Positions 42,698 to 43,166 of a stretch of DNA of 43,166 bases are shown here, one piece after another. Below the pieces are notes generated by a model, which saw nothing but the letters and a program-made list of their open reading frames with translations, did not search any database and was not told where the DNA came from. How positions within the stretch are numbered: position 1 is the first letter of the stretch; each line of letters opens with the position of its first letter. This stretch comes from Chitinophagaceae bacterium (GTDB lineage: Bacteria; Bacteroidota; Bacteroidia; Chitinophagales; Chitinophagaceae). A program made the position numbers and the translations under genes. The stretch lies in contig CANICR010000006.1 in assembly GCA_947466405.1 (NCBI GenBank), forward strand, positions 1 through 43,166. The letters run 5' to 3'.

Positions 42698-43166
42698 TCA
42701 TTTTTCATAAATCATGCGATAATCCATTTTTATCTTTCCTTTTGAAATATCCTCTAACTTTCTTTTTAACAAAGTCCTTTTTAATGCTGTAATGTGGTCT
42801 ATAAATAACTTGCCTTCAAGATGATCATATTCATGTAAAATGATCCTAGCTGAAAGACCAATAAAAGTTTTAGTATGGGGATTAAATTGTTCATCAAGAT
42901 AATTAATAGTTACAGATTGGTAACGCATTACATCTTCCCTTACTTTTGGGATACTTAAACATCCTTCATTATAACTCCACTTTTCTCCTGATAAATTCAC
43001 AATTTTAGCATTAATAAAAATCCCCTTAACGCCTGGTTCATCTGGATACAATCCTTTTTCATCTTCTTCTTGATTGTCAAATATCTGTTCGCTATCCATG
43101 ATAAAAATCCGGATACTTTTATTTATTTGAGGAGCCGCTAAACCAACACCATTGCTATCATACATC
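42698..43166 (-). CDS. def: Peptide deformylase (N terminus cut by window edge)
   Basis: About 155 residues are visible; the frame continues past the edge, and the listed Met (MYDSNGVGLAAPQ) is internal to the normal protein, so roughly 35 N-terminal residues are missing. All three motifs are present: GVGLAAPQ, NEGCLSIP with the metal-binding Cys, and HEYDHLEG with the two metal-binding His and the catalytic Glu. It removes the formyl group from nascent proteins. An insertion-like acidic stretch (NQEEDEKGLYPDEP) is typical of Bacteroidota versions. Confidence 0.95.
   Translation of the reverse strand, partial: MYDSNGVGLAAPQINKSIRIFIMDSEQIFDNQEEDEKGLYPDEPGVKGIFINAKIVNLSGEKWSYNEGCLSIPKVREDVMRYQSVTINYLDEQFNPHTKTFIGLSARIILHEYDHLEGKLFIDHITALKRTLLKRKLEDISKGKIKMDYRMIYEK

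Noticed and set aside
1-43166. tRNA, rRNA or other structured RNA genes
   Set aside because: No gap contains a cloverleaf-like G+C-rich segment or recognisable RNA motif by eye; a tRNAscan/Infernal run would be decisive.

Overview
The window reads as chromosomal DNA from a Bacteroidota bacterium, probably near Chitinophagaceae, although the exact genus cannot be told from sequence alone. The evidence is: low G+C; promoters with the Bacteroidota -7 box TAnnTTTG instead of sigma70 hexamers; a secreted protein with SprB-type repeats and a type IX secretion (T9SS) C-terminal tail; and families typical of the phylum (DUF1599, BT_3928-like DoxX/thioredoxin fusion, UpxY-like NusG). There are about 41 real genes and no RNA genes, CRISPR arrays, insertion sequences or phage genes. 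No gap without a gene exceeds 300 bases.

Layout: (1) 1-4760, housekeeping: the end of a TPR gene, then on the minus strand a UbiD decarboxylase, pyruvate dehydrogenase E1 beta and a thiolase. (2) 4975-24478, a 17-gene plus-strand surface-polysaccharide locus, visibly more A+T-rich than its flanks and tightly packed. It has export parts (Wza-like lipoprotein, Wzc-like kinase), a NusG/UpxY-like antiterminator, a NodB-type deacetylase, Wzy polymerase, Wzx flippase, three GT4-type glycosyltransferases, a FemAB/GNAT-like acyltransferase, a CapK/PaaK-like adenylate-forming enzyme, a poorly characterised five-gene cassette (six-hairpin barrel protein, DUF354, Gfo/Idh dehydrogenase, aldo-keto-reductase-like barrel, WecB epimerase) and the initiating sugar-phosphate transferase. 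The only sizeable internal gap is 154 bp at 15369-15522. (3) 24486-27677, a 1063-residue T9SS-secreted beta-helix protein with recently duplicated SprB-like repeats, convergent with the locus. (4) 27915-34944: an uncharacterised GEELSWGQ-motif membrane protein; a minus-strand group (DUF1599, DoxX/thioredoxin, orphan peptide-type ABC permease); folP; a minus-strand DHH phosphoesterase-FKBP pair; and ndk. (5) 35037-43166, mixed metabolism: CrtA-like protein, ureohydrolase, sugar nucleotidyltransferase, ACC-deaminase-like PLP enzyme, a secreted protein, lipB, an RluD-type pseudouridine synthase, DUF3820, another secreted protein and a truncated peptide deformylase.

The polysaccharide locus encodes most of a Wzx/Wzy-dependent pathway. 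The last gene (WbaP/WcaJ-type) would start the lipid-linked unit, the GTs extend it, Wzx flips it, Wzy polymerises it, and Wzc/Wza control length and export. The CapK/FemAB pair and the DUF354-centred cassette are the parts whose chemistry is not explained by textbook systems and are the best candidates for something new. No Wzb phosphatase and no UpxZ-like partner were seen. Functions are family-level readings of the translated ORFs; no database search was run.
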